Positions 1 to 12,800 of a DNA stretch of 64,000 nucleotides are shown one piece after another (position 1 is the stretch's first letter; every line of letters starts with the position of its first letter). The notes below the pieces were generated by a model. The model searched no databases and was not told the origin of the DNA. It worked only from the letters and a program-made list of their open reading frames with translations. This stretch comes from Caprella mutica (lineage: Eukaryota > Arthropoda > Malacostraca > Amphipoda > Caprellidae): contig CANNZV010000503.1 of assembly GCA_947561585.1 (NCBI GenBank), forward strand, positions 310,001 through 374,000, in the 5' to 3' direction. The translations under genes were made by a program, and so were the position numbers.

Positions 1-60
1 CTCCTTCTTTTGCTTCCTCAGTGGATTCTTCGATGATTTGTCTTCGTTATTTCATTAACA
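1..60. other. possible exon edge at the window start
   Basis: The first 50 bases are less AT-rich than what follows. On the plus strand a pyrimidine-rich run ending in CAG (1-21) looks like a splice acceptor, and a short frame after it runs to a TGA near 110. On the minus strand two frames are open across the same bases and give charged, protein-like residues. Either strand could carry the edge of a gene lying to the left. Too little is visible to choose, and it could be chance. Confidence 0.2.
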
Positions 61-798
61 ATGTAAATGTTAACTATTTCGATAGTGATTGAAATATAAT
101 TGTATTATATTCCGCAGTTTCTAGAGAATATAAATTTAAATAAATGTGATATATTTTCTAAATTAGTTTTATGTAAAAATATTCATAATTATCATAACAG
201 AAATTGAATTAAAATGATATCAAATTATTCAAAAATTAGTGATAGCTGATCATTTTCTAAATTAATTTTTCTAATTTCAATACAGTTTTAATTAGAATAT
301 ATCTAATTAAATATATATATAAAAAAATTAACCAGATTTTATCTCGTAAATTCCAAATTAATGAAATGAGCAAATAATTGAAGACTTTATTTGAACTTAA
401 AAGGTTTGAAAAAGGGTGAAAATAATGAGTTTTCAGCATAAGATTCAGAATATCATTTAACAAAATAATCAAAGTTTTTTAATTTGTTTATTTCTCCAAA
501 CCAGGAAATCTCTTTGCAAGTTGATATTCGATTCTTTTTATAGAAATTGTATTATATTTGTATTAAGATGTTATTTATAATATATATTATATATGGCTGT
601 TAAATGTAAATAGTTTTTATTCAATCGAATACATGAGTAAAATTTGTTATTCATATTCTATATTATACAAATTCAGTATAAATTCTCTACAATATTTCTA
701 TTATTTTGGAAAATGAATTGATTTTCTTTGGCACATTCGAGACAGGTAGAATGTCATCTCTAAGTGTTATTTATTTACTATATCCATGTAGCAAAGAC
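61..798. other. AT-rich intergenic or intronic DNA, nothing recognised
   Basis: Low-complexity AT-rich sequence with frequent stops in all frames. The only reading frames are short and rich in Ile, Leu, Tyr and Asn, as expected by chance. No repeat or gene signal was recognised. Confidence 0.5.
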
Positions 799-1016
799 CC
801 ACGGGACAATGTTTTACCAATATTGCCAATGTTGTACCAATATTGCCAATGTTGTACCAATATTGCCAATGTTGTACCAATATTGCCAATATTGTACCAA
901 TATTGCCATTGTTGGTCCATTATTGCCAATGTTGGTCCATTATTGCCAATGTTGGTCCAATATTGCCAATGTTGTACCAATATTGCCAATGTTGGTCCAA
1001 AAAACATTGCTAACTG
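799..1016. repeat. 20-bp minisatellite inside a small inverted-repeat element
   Basis: About nine tandem copies of a 20-bp unit (ACCAATATTGCCAATGTTGT and variants in which GTACC becomes GGTCC) occupy 815-1000. The flanks look like short inverted ends: cccacgggacaatgtt on the left against the complement of aacattgctaactggg on the right. The right end, read on the minus strand, matches sequence at 48783-48826. This suggests a dispersed element family whose interior has expanded into a minisatellite. The open frames over this stretch on both strands are artefacts of the repeat. Confidence 0.6.
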
Positions 1017-1208
1017 GGATATTTCAAAAGATGAATAAGTGAAATGCTTGCATTGCGGTTTCACCATCAAACATTTACAGTTTCGTGTTAGTAACTATTT
1101 TTGTTTCAATATTCAGAGTGAAGACCATAAATAATTGAAAATATAAATGCATTAATGAAGATTTATTATTAGCAGTTGTAATATTTGAAATTCCTTTGGT
1201 TTGTGACA

Positions 1209-1428
1209 TGGGGTAAGTCCCAAGTTATCGGACGCTTCCACATTTTCAGACCCGCAGATAAAAATGTGTACTAATTAATATTCAACGCACCTTTCAATTA
1301 GTATCCATGATACCTGAAGGTATCATGGATACTAACTGAAATAGAGCTAACAGAATATTTATTATTGTGTATTTTTTTCCTACGTGTCCGAAAAGATGGA
1401 GCCAATCGATAACTCGTTATTTACCCCA
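1209..1428. mobile_element. MITE-like inverted-repeat element, family A copy 1
   Basis: The ends pair imperfectly over about 45 bp: tggggtaagtcccaagttat on the left, and on the right the complement of sequence ending in ttacccca. The centre is a perfect 16-bp inverted repeat (1299-1314 with 1319-1334, 4-base loop). No coding capacity is present. A relative of similar size and layout lies at 18052-18275, including a central palindrome around ggtatcatg. A non-autonomous DNA transposon is the simplest reading. No target duplication was recognised. Confidence 0.6.
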
Positions 1429-4400
1429 GTGAAAATGCCTCAGTGAGCCCCATTGATCTCCTAATTCCTATTTGAGTGAATCTTATCCATTCCAATCTTG
1501 GATTTGGTCTGCTAAAGTTATCGTGAGAAGTTTTGATTGGATTCTAAGAGCCAATAATAATAATTCGGCCAAAGTTTATGTACTAAATTTGAATAAAATA
1601 CGTAGGTTTCGTTTCATTGTGTAATTACTTACTAATTAACTTTCAGTGTATTGTCCTAGAAAATATTGTGACTTGTTAGGACGTAGATTATTCCAGTTAA
1701 TCGAACTACTATTTTGTGAATAGGTTAATGAACGAAATTGGTAATACGGAATATTTTATGATAAAAAACAATCGAGAAATTACGGAAAAATATTTATTTG
1801 TATTTATTTTATTGTAACATATTTAACAATCAACATTTATTTCTGAATATTTGAAAATCTTATGAAAAATAAAGTTGAAAATTATGGTATTTACCAAGAA
1901 TTACTACATTAATCTATAAGATTTTTAAATTCTCCGGAGTAGATGTGGTTATTCTCATTTATAGTAGAAGTGTGTTCAGAAAGCATTTATTAACATTTAT
2001 TTAGCATTAATAAAACAATGCTATTCCAAGAAAAATTATTACTGAAATATATAGAAGAATTTTGGTTGATTATTGTTCTTGAATCCCATTTGTTCTTGTT
2101 GTATACATGTAAATGGACTGAAAATGTATAGTCTATAGTATACGTAGCGAAGTACCTTACCTGATAATGATTCAACCTGTCTATCAACGTATTATTTATG
2201 TATGTATATAAAATAATGAAAAATACAGTTAATGTGAATATACATATTTAATTGAATAAATGAAATAATAAATATAACTATAATTATTTTATTATTCAAT
2301 ACCCGGAGTTTCGTGCATCAGAAGATTTGATGATCTCATTTTTTTACTGGTACAGATTTTTATCTGTCATTTATTTTTTGTGCTGCAGTTTCTTAGTTCT
2401 GATGCAGTTCAACCTGAGTCATTTAGACAGTAAATTTCAACTACACGAGTTTTCTGTGTCTCGAGTCATTATGTACCTGAGTCTTCTGTTTCCCCGAGTC
2501 ATTATGTATACGAGTCTTCTGTTACCTGAGTCATTATGTACCTGAGTAAGTTAGTTCAGAGTAATTTAATGATTCGTTGAATTAACCTCTAAATCACCCC
2601 TCGTCTTTAGAGACAAATTAATGCTGTGTCACATAAATTTAATTGGAGACCCAACAAGTAATCTTCATCTTATACTTCTGTCTGACTGTCCATAGTTCGA
2701 ACTTATATTTAGAAACTCAATTAAAAAGAAACAAATAGCACTGTTTCCGGGTCTGTCCGTTACAAAATGGGTTAAAAACAGACATTCTATCAATAGCGCC
2801 TCATAAAATTGGTGGATAACCAAGAAATCAAAGAACATAAAATTAAATGGAAAATTGAATAATTCGCATCACGATCATTAATCCGGCTCACATGCTCTAA
2901 TATTAATAATTCAAAAAATAAATTTTATGACCTTTTACAGTACCCCTAAACCAATACACTAATTGAATTCTCTATGAATAAACAACAGGTATTGTCTTAG
3001 TCGGAATAAAATATATGAGGCCCAAGATTACTACTTCTTATGATCAACTAAAATACGTAATGGAGGATTTTTCCACTCATCAGTACAGAATAATTTTAAC
3101 AACGAATGCACATTCTTTGTCTGAATTAAAATCAAAAGTGAAGCGATATTACGAATTTAGAAAATAATTGTATTTTCATTCGATGCTCTGGCTGGAATAT
3201 TTCTCTTTCATCATTTCAACTTTAATTCAACCACTACGTTTTCTTGTGCAAGGAAGCTCTTTAATTCCGTATTTTTATCTAATGCTATAATTCCCTTACT
3301 GAATTAAAAGGCACTTCCAATTTTCCGAGAACAAATCGAAGAAAATTGGTGAACAACTTCCTACAGCAATACCAATTGTGTTGTCCTGTTCACACAGAAT
3401 GAAATTCAACAAACATGCGGGATTGAGGGCCTTTATATATAAATTTTATAGAATTATTATGAGGCAAATTTAATGTTAACCTGCTTCCTGTAAAATGACA
3501 TTGGTATCGAAATCTTGCTCGCTGATATTTCCAGAGGAGCATAATGTGGTCCAGTATGCAAATACAGCCTAATAATATGGAGCTAAAAGATGGGGAGAGT
3601 ATGAAATGAATAGAAAAGCAGCACATCCTGATGTTTTCGTAATAGGCGCGATATGTTGCCAGCTGCTCTACACTTTATAGCCTTACTATTTTAACCAGAA
3701 GGCCTAGAAGATTTACACATTATTTCTAAGAAAATGCCGAATATGGGAGAAAACTATTTGTAGAAGGAAGTGTAAGTATCTCTTTTGCTGGTTTGATAAA
3801 AAAATATTTGTAGGGATGAACTCGTTAATCATTTATTTGTACCTAATATTTAAGAAAATAAATCCTTATTGATTGGATTATTTCACAATTATTTTCACAA
3901 CAATTAATTATATATTGTAGGTCATTTAATTACTCGGTATTCTTCTGAAAAGTAAAGTAATTAACAGTTAGTTTCAATTGAACGTTTTATTTTTCAGCAA
4001 TTATTTTTTCAAATTTAGCCTAAGTGACTAATTATTATCACAGTAGGATAATTGTTTAATTATTATTCAAAATAGTTTATTTATAATAAAACAACAGAAT
4101 GACCAGCCGAAGTAAAATTTATGGACCGATGATAGATTCACACCAAGATTCAAATGATTGATGCATCACGTAAATTGTAGATCATAATGTATTACTATAT
4201 AAGTGAACTGTAATTTTATGCATTAAAGATTTATGGCATTTCAAACACTACAAATAACGCTCTGTCAGATTACATCTACCATAATAAGTGCAATTATTCA
4301 TTTGAATTAGTCTTTCATTAGCGATTATTCAACCAGAATTATTACCTCGTTCACGGTGGTGCATATCGACTATTCATCAGTGTCAAAGAACTACAGGTAT

Positions 4401-6250
4401 TACCTTCCTTATTCTTAATATAGTGATATCATTAAAAAGAAGGATTTTATGAGTTATTAAAGCTAATAAGAAGCACTTTGATACAAAGGGCATAAATTAA
4501 TGACGGTTATAGTCAGTTTAAATGTAAAAAATTTTAGTATCAAATTAATATATTAAATGATTTATCGAAATTAGTATTAAAATCAAATTACCACACTGGA
4601 TTTTTCTATGGAAAAAATTAACGTCATAATTCTACTACAACTTCCGGGCTGTTATTCTTAAGTGTAGATAATTTTCGATAAAGAGTTATAATCATTTGAA
4701 ATCAACAGTATTTTACTCATTCGGGATGTGCATGTTTGTTTTCAATATTATCTATACTTCAAAATTTATCTAATTTAAAAATGAATCAGTTACAAATGAA
4801 TATTAAAACACGTAGTATCACTCTATTACATTAAATTTCAATTTAATTTGAATTATATAATAATAATGAATATATTTCCTAAACAAACAATACATAATAT
4901 CTCTCCAGAATGATATAAGTATTAATATACGAAGAAACACTCTTTACCATTAAGATTGCAAATATACCAAAACAATAATGCTCACAGTTTTAAACATTTT
5001 CATGTGGAATATACATGCAAATATCTAACTGACTTCAATGGGAAAAGTTACAGCTGTAAAAATATAAATCGAGCATGAAGTTGTTATCAAATTGTTTTAT
5101 TTCCCAGAAAATTTCATGGCTCATTAAATAGTTTCAATATTTATCAACATGAATAATTACTAACCTTTATATTTCATTTTATGTATCGTGATTTATTCTA
5201 AGATTTATGTAGATGACTTATTTTACAACGAAGATGTACATTGTACAACTAGTCAGAGATATAACATGCAAATATAATTAATTAATTAAGACGTTTCTTC
5301 AATCCACGTCTTCAAGAGAGAGAATACTTTTATACGTCTTTAATAAGCAAATTATATAGGAATGGAAGACGGGTAATGATATTAATATTCATTCCAAATT
5401 ATTTCAATAATAGAATGAAAGGAGGGGATAAATTTAGTATAATAACAAAACCATAAACAACAAAAAAGTTATTTACAGTATATTAAAAGTAACTACATTT
5501 ACTTTTAACACCATATGCAATAATTCCTCATGGGAACTGGAGCTACGAATGCATTATTGTAATTGGAATGGAATTTATCTAGCAGCATTTTGCGTCAAAT
5601 AACATGCTAGTAAATGATAAATTAAATAATGTTTAATTTTTCAATTAACTTTTGATTTGTTCATCGCAGCATGAAAACTGAACTAATTTATCTTTTCTAG
5701 CCAACGTAGGAGAGAACAAAAGAACCATTCACGGTTCAGTGAATTCATTCCCTTGATTTTCTGGCATTCATTTCTCCAGATTGGAGGGCCTATATGGCAT
5801 CTTATACAAAAGAATGGTAATCAACGATTAAATTTACTATTCAGTTAGATATAGTACGAATGGAATGCTCACATTAAAACTGCATGGCTGAAAACAACAG
5901 AATGAAGACAGTTAAAAAACAATTCTATGAGATACAAAATTCATAGTCAAACAAGTCTCTACACAGCGAACTTATTCAGACTTAACATTGTCTCCAAATA
6001 TACAACTCGCTTCTCTATTATTCCAAGGGAAAATGAAATGAACACCAATTTCTGAGTGTTATATGAGCCGCAAAGAAATGGCTGCCAACATTTTTCCTCT
6101 TTGCAGCGTCAGTCAAACCTAAATGCTGGAGTTTGATGAGCAAACATGGGAGCAAACACTTGAAACACACACCCCGCAATAGCACGTGTTTGCCAACCAC
6201 AGCAGCAAATGGCTATTTACAAGAATGATGTAGAAGCAATCTACACTTTA
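1429..6250. other. AT-rich DNA without recognised genes
   Basis: Mostly AT-rich sequence dense in stop codons. Slightly more GC-rich patches occur near 3380-3720, 5690-5830 and 6018-6200. The last has a 60-codon minus-strand frame with no recognisable domain. A pyrimidine-rich TTTTCTAG ends at about 5700 and is followed by a 44-codon open stretch. None of these has enough support to be called an exon. The small repeat at 2446-2549 is listed separately. Confidence 0.4.
2446..2549. repeat. 32-33-bp tandem repeat, about three copies
   Basis: The motif GAGTCATTATGTACCTGAGT, followed by CTTCTGTTTCCC, recurs at 2463, 2496 and 2528 with a few substitutions. A partial copy precedes it. It is a small local minisatellite with no evidence of function. 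Confidence 0.7.
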
Positions 6251-6893
6251 TTCCGAGAAATAATATTGTAGGCGACATCATTAATACCAAAAAGTCGACA
6301 AGTGAAAAATATTTTAACAGTTAAATAAGGTTAATGATTAGTAATGTATCATTAATTATTCTAACATTGTATTTAATATTATTTTTTTATTTTAAATGAA
6401 AACACAAAATTAGAAATATTCAAACCATTTGCATGATCTCACCAGACTGTCGTTCCCATTGATTTATACATATAAATTCAATGTAACATTTATACTATGT
6501 TGATATTTATATGCGATAAAAAAATTATGATGTAAACTTCTATAAAATAATGGATTTGAAACGAAATATTGTAAGCAGTTTTTGCAAATTTTGGGGTAAC
6601 TTACCATTTCATCTCTGAAGATTGAGAACTGCTTTCTATGTCTCTAGACTTATAATTTACATTGCAAACAATGTAATCTTGCCGCAAACCGAAAGAAATA
6701 TAACTTTTTCACAATTGCGTTCTGAAAATTCCAACATCAGTTCAGAGATTATTCTAATGTCTGGAAAAGTTGCAGATAATCCATTGAAACGTACACATAA
6801 TAATGAGTGCAAGATTTAGTTTTAAAAAAATCACAAGTATACTTACTATTATTATATGAAAGACGGGAGATTCAACGTGGGTTGTCTTGACAT

Positions 6894-7154
6894 CTAAAAG
6901 TGTCTTATATCTACTAACTCACGCACCGTTATAGTAGGAAATGTATCGTAATTTCTATAGACGGTGGGAACAAAAAATTTCGACTGAGTTTCTTCCAAAT
7001 ATACCTTTTTATTTAAGTCTGACATTAGTTGGTTAACTGTACCTTTACGTTTATCTTTTAGATCCAGAAATAACAGACGAAAAATTGATATATCAATGGA
7101 AAATGCATCAATATTTAAATTTTCAGGTACCTGCGTAGCAATATTCAGGGTGAC
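6894..7154 (-). pseudogene. 86-codon protein-like frame in the 1.1-kb repeat
   Basis: An uninterrupted minus-strand frame of about 86 codons ends at a TAG at 6894-6896. The only internal ATG begins a 43-codon stretch starting MSDLNKKVYLEETQSK and ending with TFPTITVRELVDIRHF. Upstream residues include NIDAFSIDISIFRLL. The inverted copy at 24.4-24.6 kb has the same peptide broken by a 7-bp deletion and at least one more indel. A frame this long is unusual in such AT-rich DNA, so it is probably a remnant of an element's protein. I do not recognise the family. Confidence 0.35.
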
Positions 7155-7309
7155 TCACAAAAAGTGTACCCAACTTAAAACTAATGTAAATATCGTTCTT
7201 ATGAGTAGTTAAAAAATGAGTTGAAGTAAATTTAAAAATTATATGTTTTTTAATCTATCCATATCTATATTAATTCTGAGTTGGGTACACTTTCTTGTGG
7301 GTTACCCTG
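7146..7309. mobile_element. small Tc1/mariner-type MITE, copy 1
   Basis: The ends CAGGGTGACTCACAAAAAGT and the complement of the right end (...CTTGTGGGTTACCCTG) form inverted repeats of about 30 bp. The right side is followed by TA. The related copy at 24152-24352 has the same ends and about 37 additional internal bases. CAGGGTG ends with TA targets are typical of non-autonomous Tc1/mariner elements. It sits at the same place in both copies of the 1.1-kb repeat, so it was there before that sequence multiplied. Confidence 0.7.
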
Positions 7310-7326
7310 TATAGTAATACTTGAAC

Positions 7327-9612
7327 AGTCTGTGAGTTATATTAATAGTTTACTGTTATTTTCTACAAATATTAATTGAGCAAAATAATTAGTTTAACAT
7401 CTTTTCGTTGATACCTAATACAAAATATACAATTCATTCAAAATTCCTCAGCCAATATAAATAGATAGGGATATAAATATATGTATTACCCATATAAATA
7501 TATCTTAAATATGTAACTCGAATACATACATTTATAATACAATTAGATTAATACAAATACAATCATATTAATATATCTTAAATGTGGCTCGTTGAAAATC
7601 CTTATTAATTCGTACACTAATAAAAATATATAAAATTCATTATCATACATATAATGAATTTGTGAATTACATGAGAATCTAATTAATATTGTTCATAATG
7701 TATTATTGATACACACAGCAAACTTCACTCTAGCAAACTGTGATATATGTTAGATATTTTCATATTATTGTCCGCATTTTATTTAATGAATGGCTCCCTC
7801 TTTAGGCTGAACAGAATGACAGTCACTTGTCCAACTCTTCTTTATTCGATGCAATTTAATGAAATTCAGGTAATGTAATAAATTCTATGTGTCACTCCAG
7901 GGAATCAGTATAGAATTTATAATCAAATTATTTAATGAATTAGTATTAGTTTGGACAATCCCACTGAATGTATATTCAGTGAGAGAGTTATATATTATGT
8001 ATAACACTATAGAGCGGAAGTCAAAGAAGACTAAGCTTCAAATAAAACATGCTTTGACAATAAGGATATTATGAATCTTAAATGAATGTTATATTTGTTT
8101 ATTGTAGAATATATGCAGAGGAACATAATAAATAATATTTACAGTGATAGTAAGAGGCTTATGTTTCATTTCAATTTTCATTTTAATTTAGGATTACAAA
8201 AGGAATTTGATGAAGAAGAGTACAATTTCACCATTAGTATTTGGTCCACTATATGAATATCATCAATGTATCTATACGTTTGTGTTTAAATAATAGTGTA
8301 CATAGATGTCCAAATTAAATATTCCATTGGCAATATAATCATCCTTTCAAGAAGGAAAATTCGGAAAATTCGGAAAATTCGGAAAACTGGAGATCTGGAA
8401 AACCAAAAATCCAGAAAAATCGGAAATAACAATAATCCGATAGAAAACAAAAATGCAGGAAAGAAAAAATCGGGAAACCGAAATTCGAGAAAAACGAAAA
8501 ATCCGGAAATCTTGTGAACTAAAAACTTCGGAAACCGAAAATCTGAAATGCAGAAAACAAGGGAACACAGAAAAATCTGGGAATCAGAAAACAGAAAATA
8601 CATCTTTTTGAAGAGAAAAGAAACGGTCCTGTCATTTTTGACGGTCAATTCACCAGTATAAAATTATCAGGGTGCTAAAAATTTATCAAGTTGATAACAA
8701 CTATTTTATAGTATATATTTTTGGTGATAGTAACGTATTTTAGTTTAACGTGCAAAAAATAGTTGTAAAATTCATCCAGTTAACATATATCAATAATTTT
8801 ATCCAAATTTTTTTAATTTTCAAATAATAATCAATTTATTCACAATTTAATGAATATTTGAATGTCTGCCTTTACTCAATCTTTGAAAATATTCAATAGA
8901 GTCAATAATTCTCACTCTATCTTTCGGTTACAGTGTAAAACTGTTGTCCAATTTACCTGAATTCTTTCAACAGATTTCCGTGCTGCAAAACATGAACAGT
9001 AACAAGGCTAGTCTGACACTATTGACACGAAATCCGATTAAAAAATAGAGAGGTGAATGTATCAATATCCAGTGAATTGAAATGATTTAATCAATAGTGA
9101 CCTTCGGACGAAATCAGTGAAGCAATTCGAAATATCGAATGTGGCCCACAAAGCAAATTCATCAGTCCCGTAAATTGAACCGCTAGACGCAATTAAGATT
9201 TGAAAGGAAAAGTATCAAGTCATTATTATCATGATTATAAACTTAATGAGAGCAGCTGTTTTTTACGAGGCATGTAAAAACATGTGAGTAATATATGTGC
9301 TGTGCAAAACAATCCATTAATTTTGAATTTAAATTCATTTCTTTCTACAATCGAGTGTCATATAGGAAGAGCTAGAATCCACATAATTTCTCATATAAAA
9401 ATTACAGAATAATTGGAAAACAAATGGATAAATGAAATATCTAATATTTTACAGTAAAGGATAATTATAGTTTGTTCATTTGCTGAGAATCGGACCTTGA
9501 TTGAGCAAAATTAATGAAGGGTCCTGTATATAGATCCTTTGCCTGATGTTGTCCATGCGAGTGAGGACCAAATTTGTCTTTCGATTATTATATAGTAAAC
9601 CCGTAAATCTAT
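7327..9612. other. AT-rich DNA without recognised genes
   Basis: Stop-rich, AT-rich sequence. Apart from the purine-biased block at 8345-8625, no repeat, RNA gene or coding signal was recognised. Confidence 0.45.
8345..8625. repeat. degenerate purine-rich repeat (GGAAAATTC-like)
   Basis: It starts with three clean copies of GGAAAATTC and decays into an irregular series of GAAAA-N-TC-GG motifs over about 280 bp. The plus strand is strongly purine-biased, which keeps frames open on both strands for 70-120 codons. Those frames lack any recognisable domain. The unit resembles the repeat units in the arms of the foldback elements at 21.6 and 23.4 kb, so it may be a decayed arm. Confidence 0.5.
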
Positions 9613-9842
9613 TACAGTAGTAGTAGCTCCTCTATAATGAATTCTAATATAGTGAATGTATTGTCATGAGTAAGGAAGTTGCATGTATATTAAACAAATT
9701 TTTCTTTACTCTCCCGTGAATTGCTATCATCTTTGTGATTTTATTGCTCATTTTATGACAGACTAAAAAATAATTTAATTTATATTTATTTTCACCTTAC
9801 ATTCACTATACAGGATTTCATTATAGAGGAGTTCTACTTTAC
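9613..9842. mobile_element. MITE-like element with pogo/Tigger-like ends, family B copy 1
   Basis: The left end (TACAGTAGTAGTAGCTCCTC, followed by TATAATGAATTC) pairs with the right end, whose complement reads AGTAGAACTCCTCTATAATG. Pairing extends about 50 bp to a shared TATAGTGAATGTA. The CAGTAGAACTCCTCTATAA-type end resembles pogo/Tigger termini. A second, more diverged member is at 54246-54442. There is no coding capacity. Confidence 0.6.
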
Positions 9843-12800
9843 CTCTAAACAAATAACCGTCCAAATTAACAGAATTCTATTTAATGAGAAATAATTCTTT
9901 AGGCATCGTTATCTTTAGAAATCATTTAATGAACCGGTCGATGGAAGATAGGTGGTTAATGTCTTCCAGTTAATTAAAGATATTGCCTATAAATGATAGA
10001 GGTGGGATTTTCTTCTATATAAGCTTATAAGATAACATATTCCATCAAAATATACAAATATTGTACAGAAACATAAATTTTCATATAATACAGAAATTCA
10101 ATGTCGGTTCAATCTGCTCCCTTCTCTTATCCAAAAGAAACCGAAACATCCTGTTCAATCTTTTAAAATAGTTCTATAAATAAGCTGAACCATTTTACAA
10201 AATGTAACATTGAAGATATAATATATTAATTTTATTCCTCAGCTTAGAATCCAATCTCATTATTTTCTCAGAGGGTACAAATTCCACTCTGCTGGGAAAT
10301 CTTACCTATTTTGATAGATATTAATATTATTATAAGGCTGCTTTCTCATTTTGATATATAACTTTTATATTTATTCTTGGTTATAGATAACTAAAATATA
10401 CTGGTTTAAAAAAAAAAACGAATATACTATTTATGTTCGATCGTAAGAGATATATATATTATATCATGTACAGAATTGTCATCCAGAAATGATGTCACAT
10501 CAATATTGATTTGTAACCAAACACGATCAAAACTAAACGTTTTTCCAATAATTAGATTTGTATTTAGATTTTTTAATATTTTTGAGAATTAAAATTGACT
10601 CTTATATGAATAATTACTATGCTTTACTCGTTCATTTTGTACATTTGGAGAGGAAAATTTTCCTGGTCTGGAAAATCAGCAATTAATAATATTTTATTTA
10701 TAATTTTTTCATTTTTATGAGACAAATTTAGACATTTTAATGTTGAGATCTTAGACTGAATCACATTAAAAGTTCATTTTTCAACATAACCTATCTTCTT
10801 TATTTCTAGTAAATTTCCAACTGCTGATTGAATTTTTTGTGATATGTCCCATATATTTCAAATTCGACATCAAATCTGCCATGCTTGCGTAGGGTGAAGA
10901 TCTAGCTTCACCCAAGTCAATGGGATTCGAATCCACAAGTCCGCGGGATTCAAATTCCAAAGTGCGTGGGATTTAAATCCCGAAGACAATGGGATTCATA
11001 TCAGAAGAAGATGGAGGGCTCATATTGATACTCCTAAACGGGTGAAAAATAGACAACATTACTTGAAACAGTGAGAAGGTAAGATAAAACTTCTTCGTTG
11101 AACTGCATTTTCATCATCTGAAAACTAATTTCTCATCAATTACCTTGATAGAAATACGAGGGCAATTTCAAATTTTGTAAACATCCGTCCAGCCCATATG
11201 CCGAAGTTAATTTCTATTGCAAAACCAGTTTTTTTACCATTTCGTGCCTTAATTCCTTCAGTCTATTCATAAGAAGAGTCATCATCCATCAGGTTCTGTC
11301 AGGTTCCTTCTGTTTTAATTCGGAGGGATACGGGTAGAGATCACCATCCTCAACCAGCCTCATTGGTTTCGATGTTATACTTATATCTTCGAAACTTCAT
11401 TATCGATCTTTTTGTATTTCACGACAAATTTTTGCGAAACGAGTTTCCTATTTTATGTGGGTGGCCACTTCTTGGACCATTATTATTTATATCTAGCAGG
11501 TTCTTTAAAATCTAGATTCAGAATCAAAAACAGTGGCTTTGTCATCTTTATCATTGATAGATTAAGACCTCCCGCGCGATCTATTTAAAAGAATGCATTT
11601 TCTTAGTTAAATTATCAGGAAACGAAAACAGATAAATTGTGGAACTTTTTTCTGGAAATAAAGACACAGTCCTTAATTGCAAGTCTGTAAGACGTGAGAG
11701 TGTTGCTTTTTGAGTCTTTTAAGGAATCCTTTGAGGCAAGACGTTTAGACCTTCGTTCAGAGCACGTAAAACCATAGTTTTGTTCCAGACTGTGGTGACC
11801 GTCTTACAGATATCTGCTATAGATCAATACCATACAAGGACATAGAAACTGCAAGATAAACCAGTATATTTTATCGATGAGCATTTAAACTGTAATGCAA
11901 TATAAATAATCACATTTCCAGTAGATTATTATTAAGCCTTTCCATTCCTTTCAATTAATATAAATATATGTTCAATACATGATCATCTTTATTTTTTACA
12001 TTCATAGTAATAACCTATTCATGATTTCCTGTGTAAAGTACTTCATAATTCTTTGATTTATACCGAGAGTGTTTATTGTATAAATGAATATGAATGAATA
12101 ACTAAAATTATAAATAAAATGAATCGGCACTGACGCTTCAAGTTCAATGTTCATGTGAAATGATCATGCCATTAAACAACTCATTTCTATTTTTGTATTA
12201 TCGATACACGAAAGTAATGCTAACAGTTAATGTCAAAGAAAGAAAAAGAGCATCTTTAGGCAAAATACACCTCCAGATTTCTGTTATGAGGGAGACACGA
12301 GCTCAGTGCTCATAAATAAATTTGTGAAAGAAAAGGAGGTGATGGGTTGGAGCAAGAAACCGCTGATAAGGGGACAATTTATGTTACCGGCCTATGGTGA
12401 CACTGAGAAATTAAATACATTGTGAAGACTGATTGGGAACTCTTTGAACCCTGGAACTATTGCATATTAGGATATAATGATATTCTAACAAAGTTAATAA
12501 TTGAAAGACTACTTTTATTTAATATGTTTTAAGCAGTGTATTTATCTTATACCCAGGCTAATGAAATTAACGGGGCCCAAGTGGAAACTAGGTTGGCAAA
12601 TCGTATTGGTACTGTTCGGTTTTTCACAAAATGGGCCAACATGGTGGCAGCTTGAGGTGATAATGTTGAGAGCATCATAGTCCAATATGTTGCCAATAAC
12701 AAATTAATGGTCTAATATTAATACGAAACATAAAATCTGTATAACAGACATATGGATAATAGAAAAATCTGAATAGCATAAAAATTACGAAAATGGGTAG

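Larger units (their letters stand above)
6251..7326 (+). repeat. diverged ~1.1-kb repeat, copy 1 (inverse of 24136-25255)
   Basis: The whole segment matches the reverse complement of 24136-25255 with scattered substitutions and small indels. It includes the start (ttccgagaaataatattgta), the stretch around agtcgacaagtg, and a short Tc1/mariner-type MITE at 7146-7309 near the end. Homology stops abruptly on both sides. It is either an inverted segmental duplication or two copies of an unclassified, decayed mobile element. Coding remains are visible on the minus strand (see 6894-7154). Confidence 0.75.

Noticed and set aside
6018..6200. 60-codon minus-strand frame as a gene
   Set aside because: No recognisable domain, signal or splice support; length is within chance for a less AT-rich patch.
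10922..10935. tRNA T-arm (GGATTCGAATCC)
   Set aside because: The motif is part of a four-copy 23-bp repeat, and no acceptor or anticodon stem fits around it.
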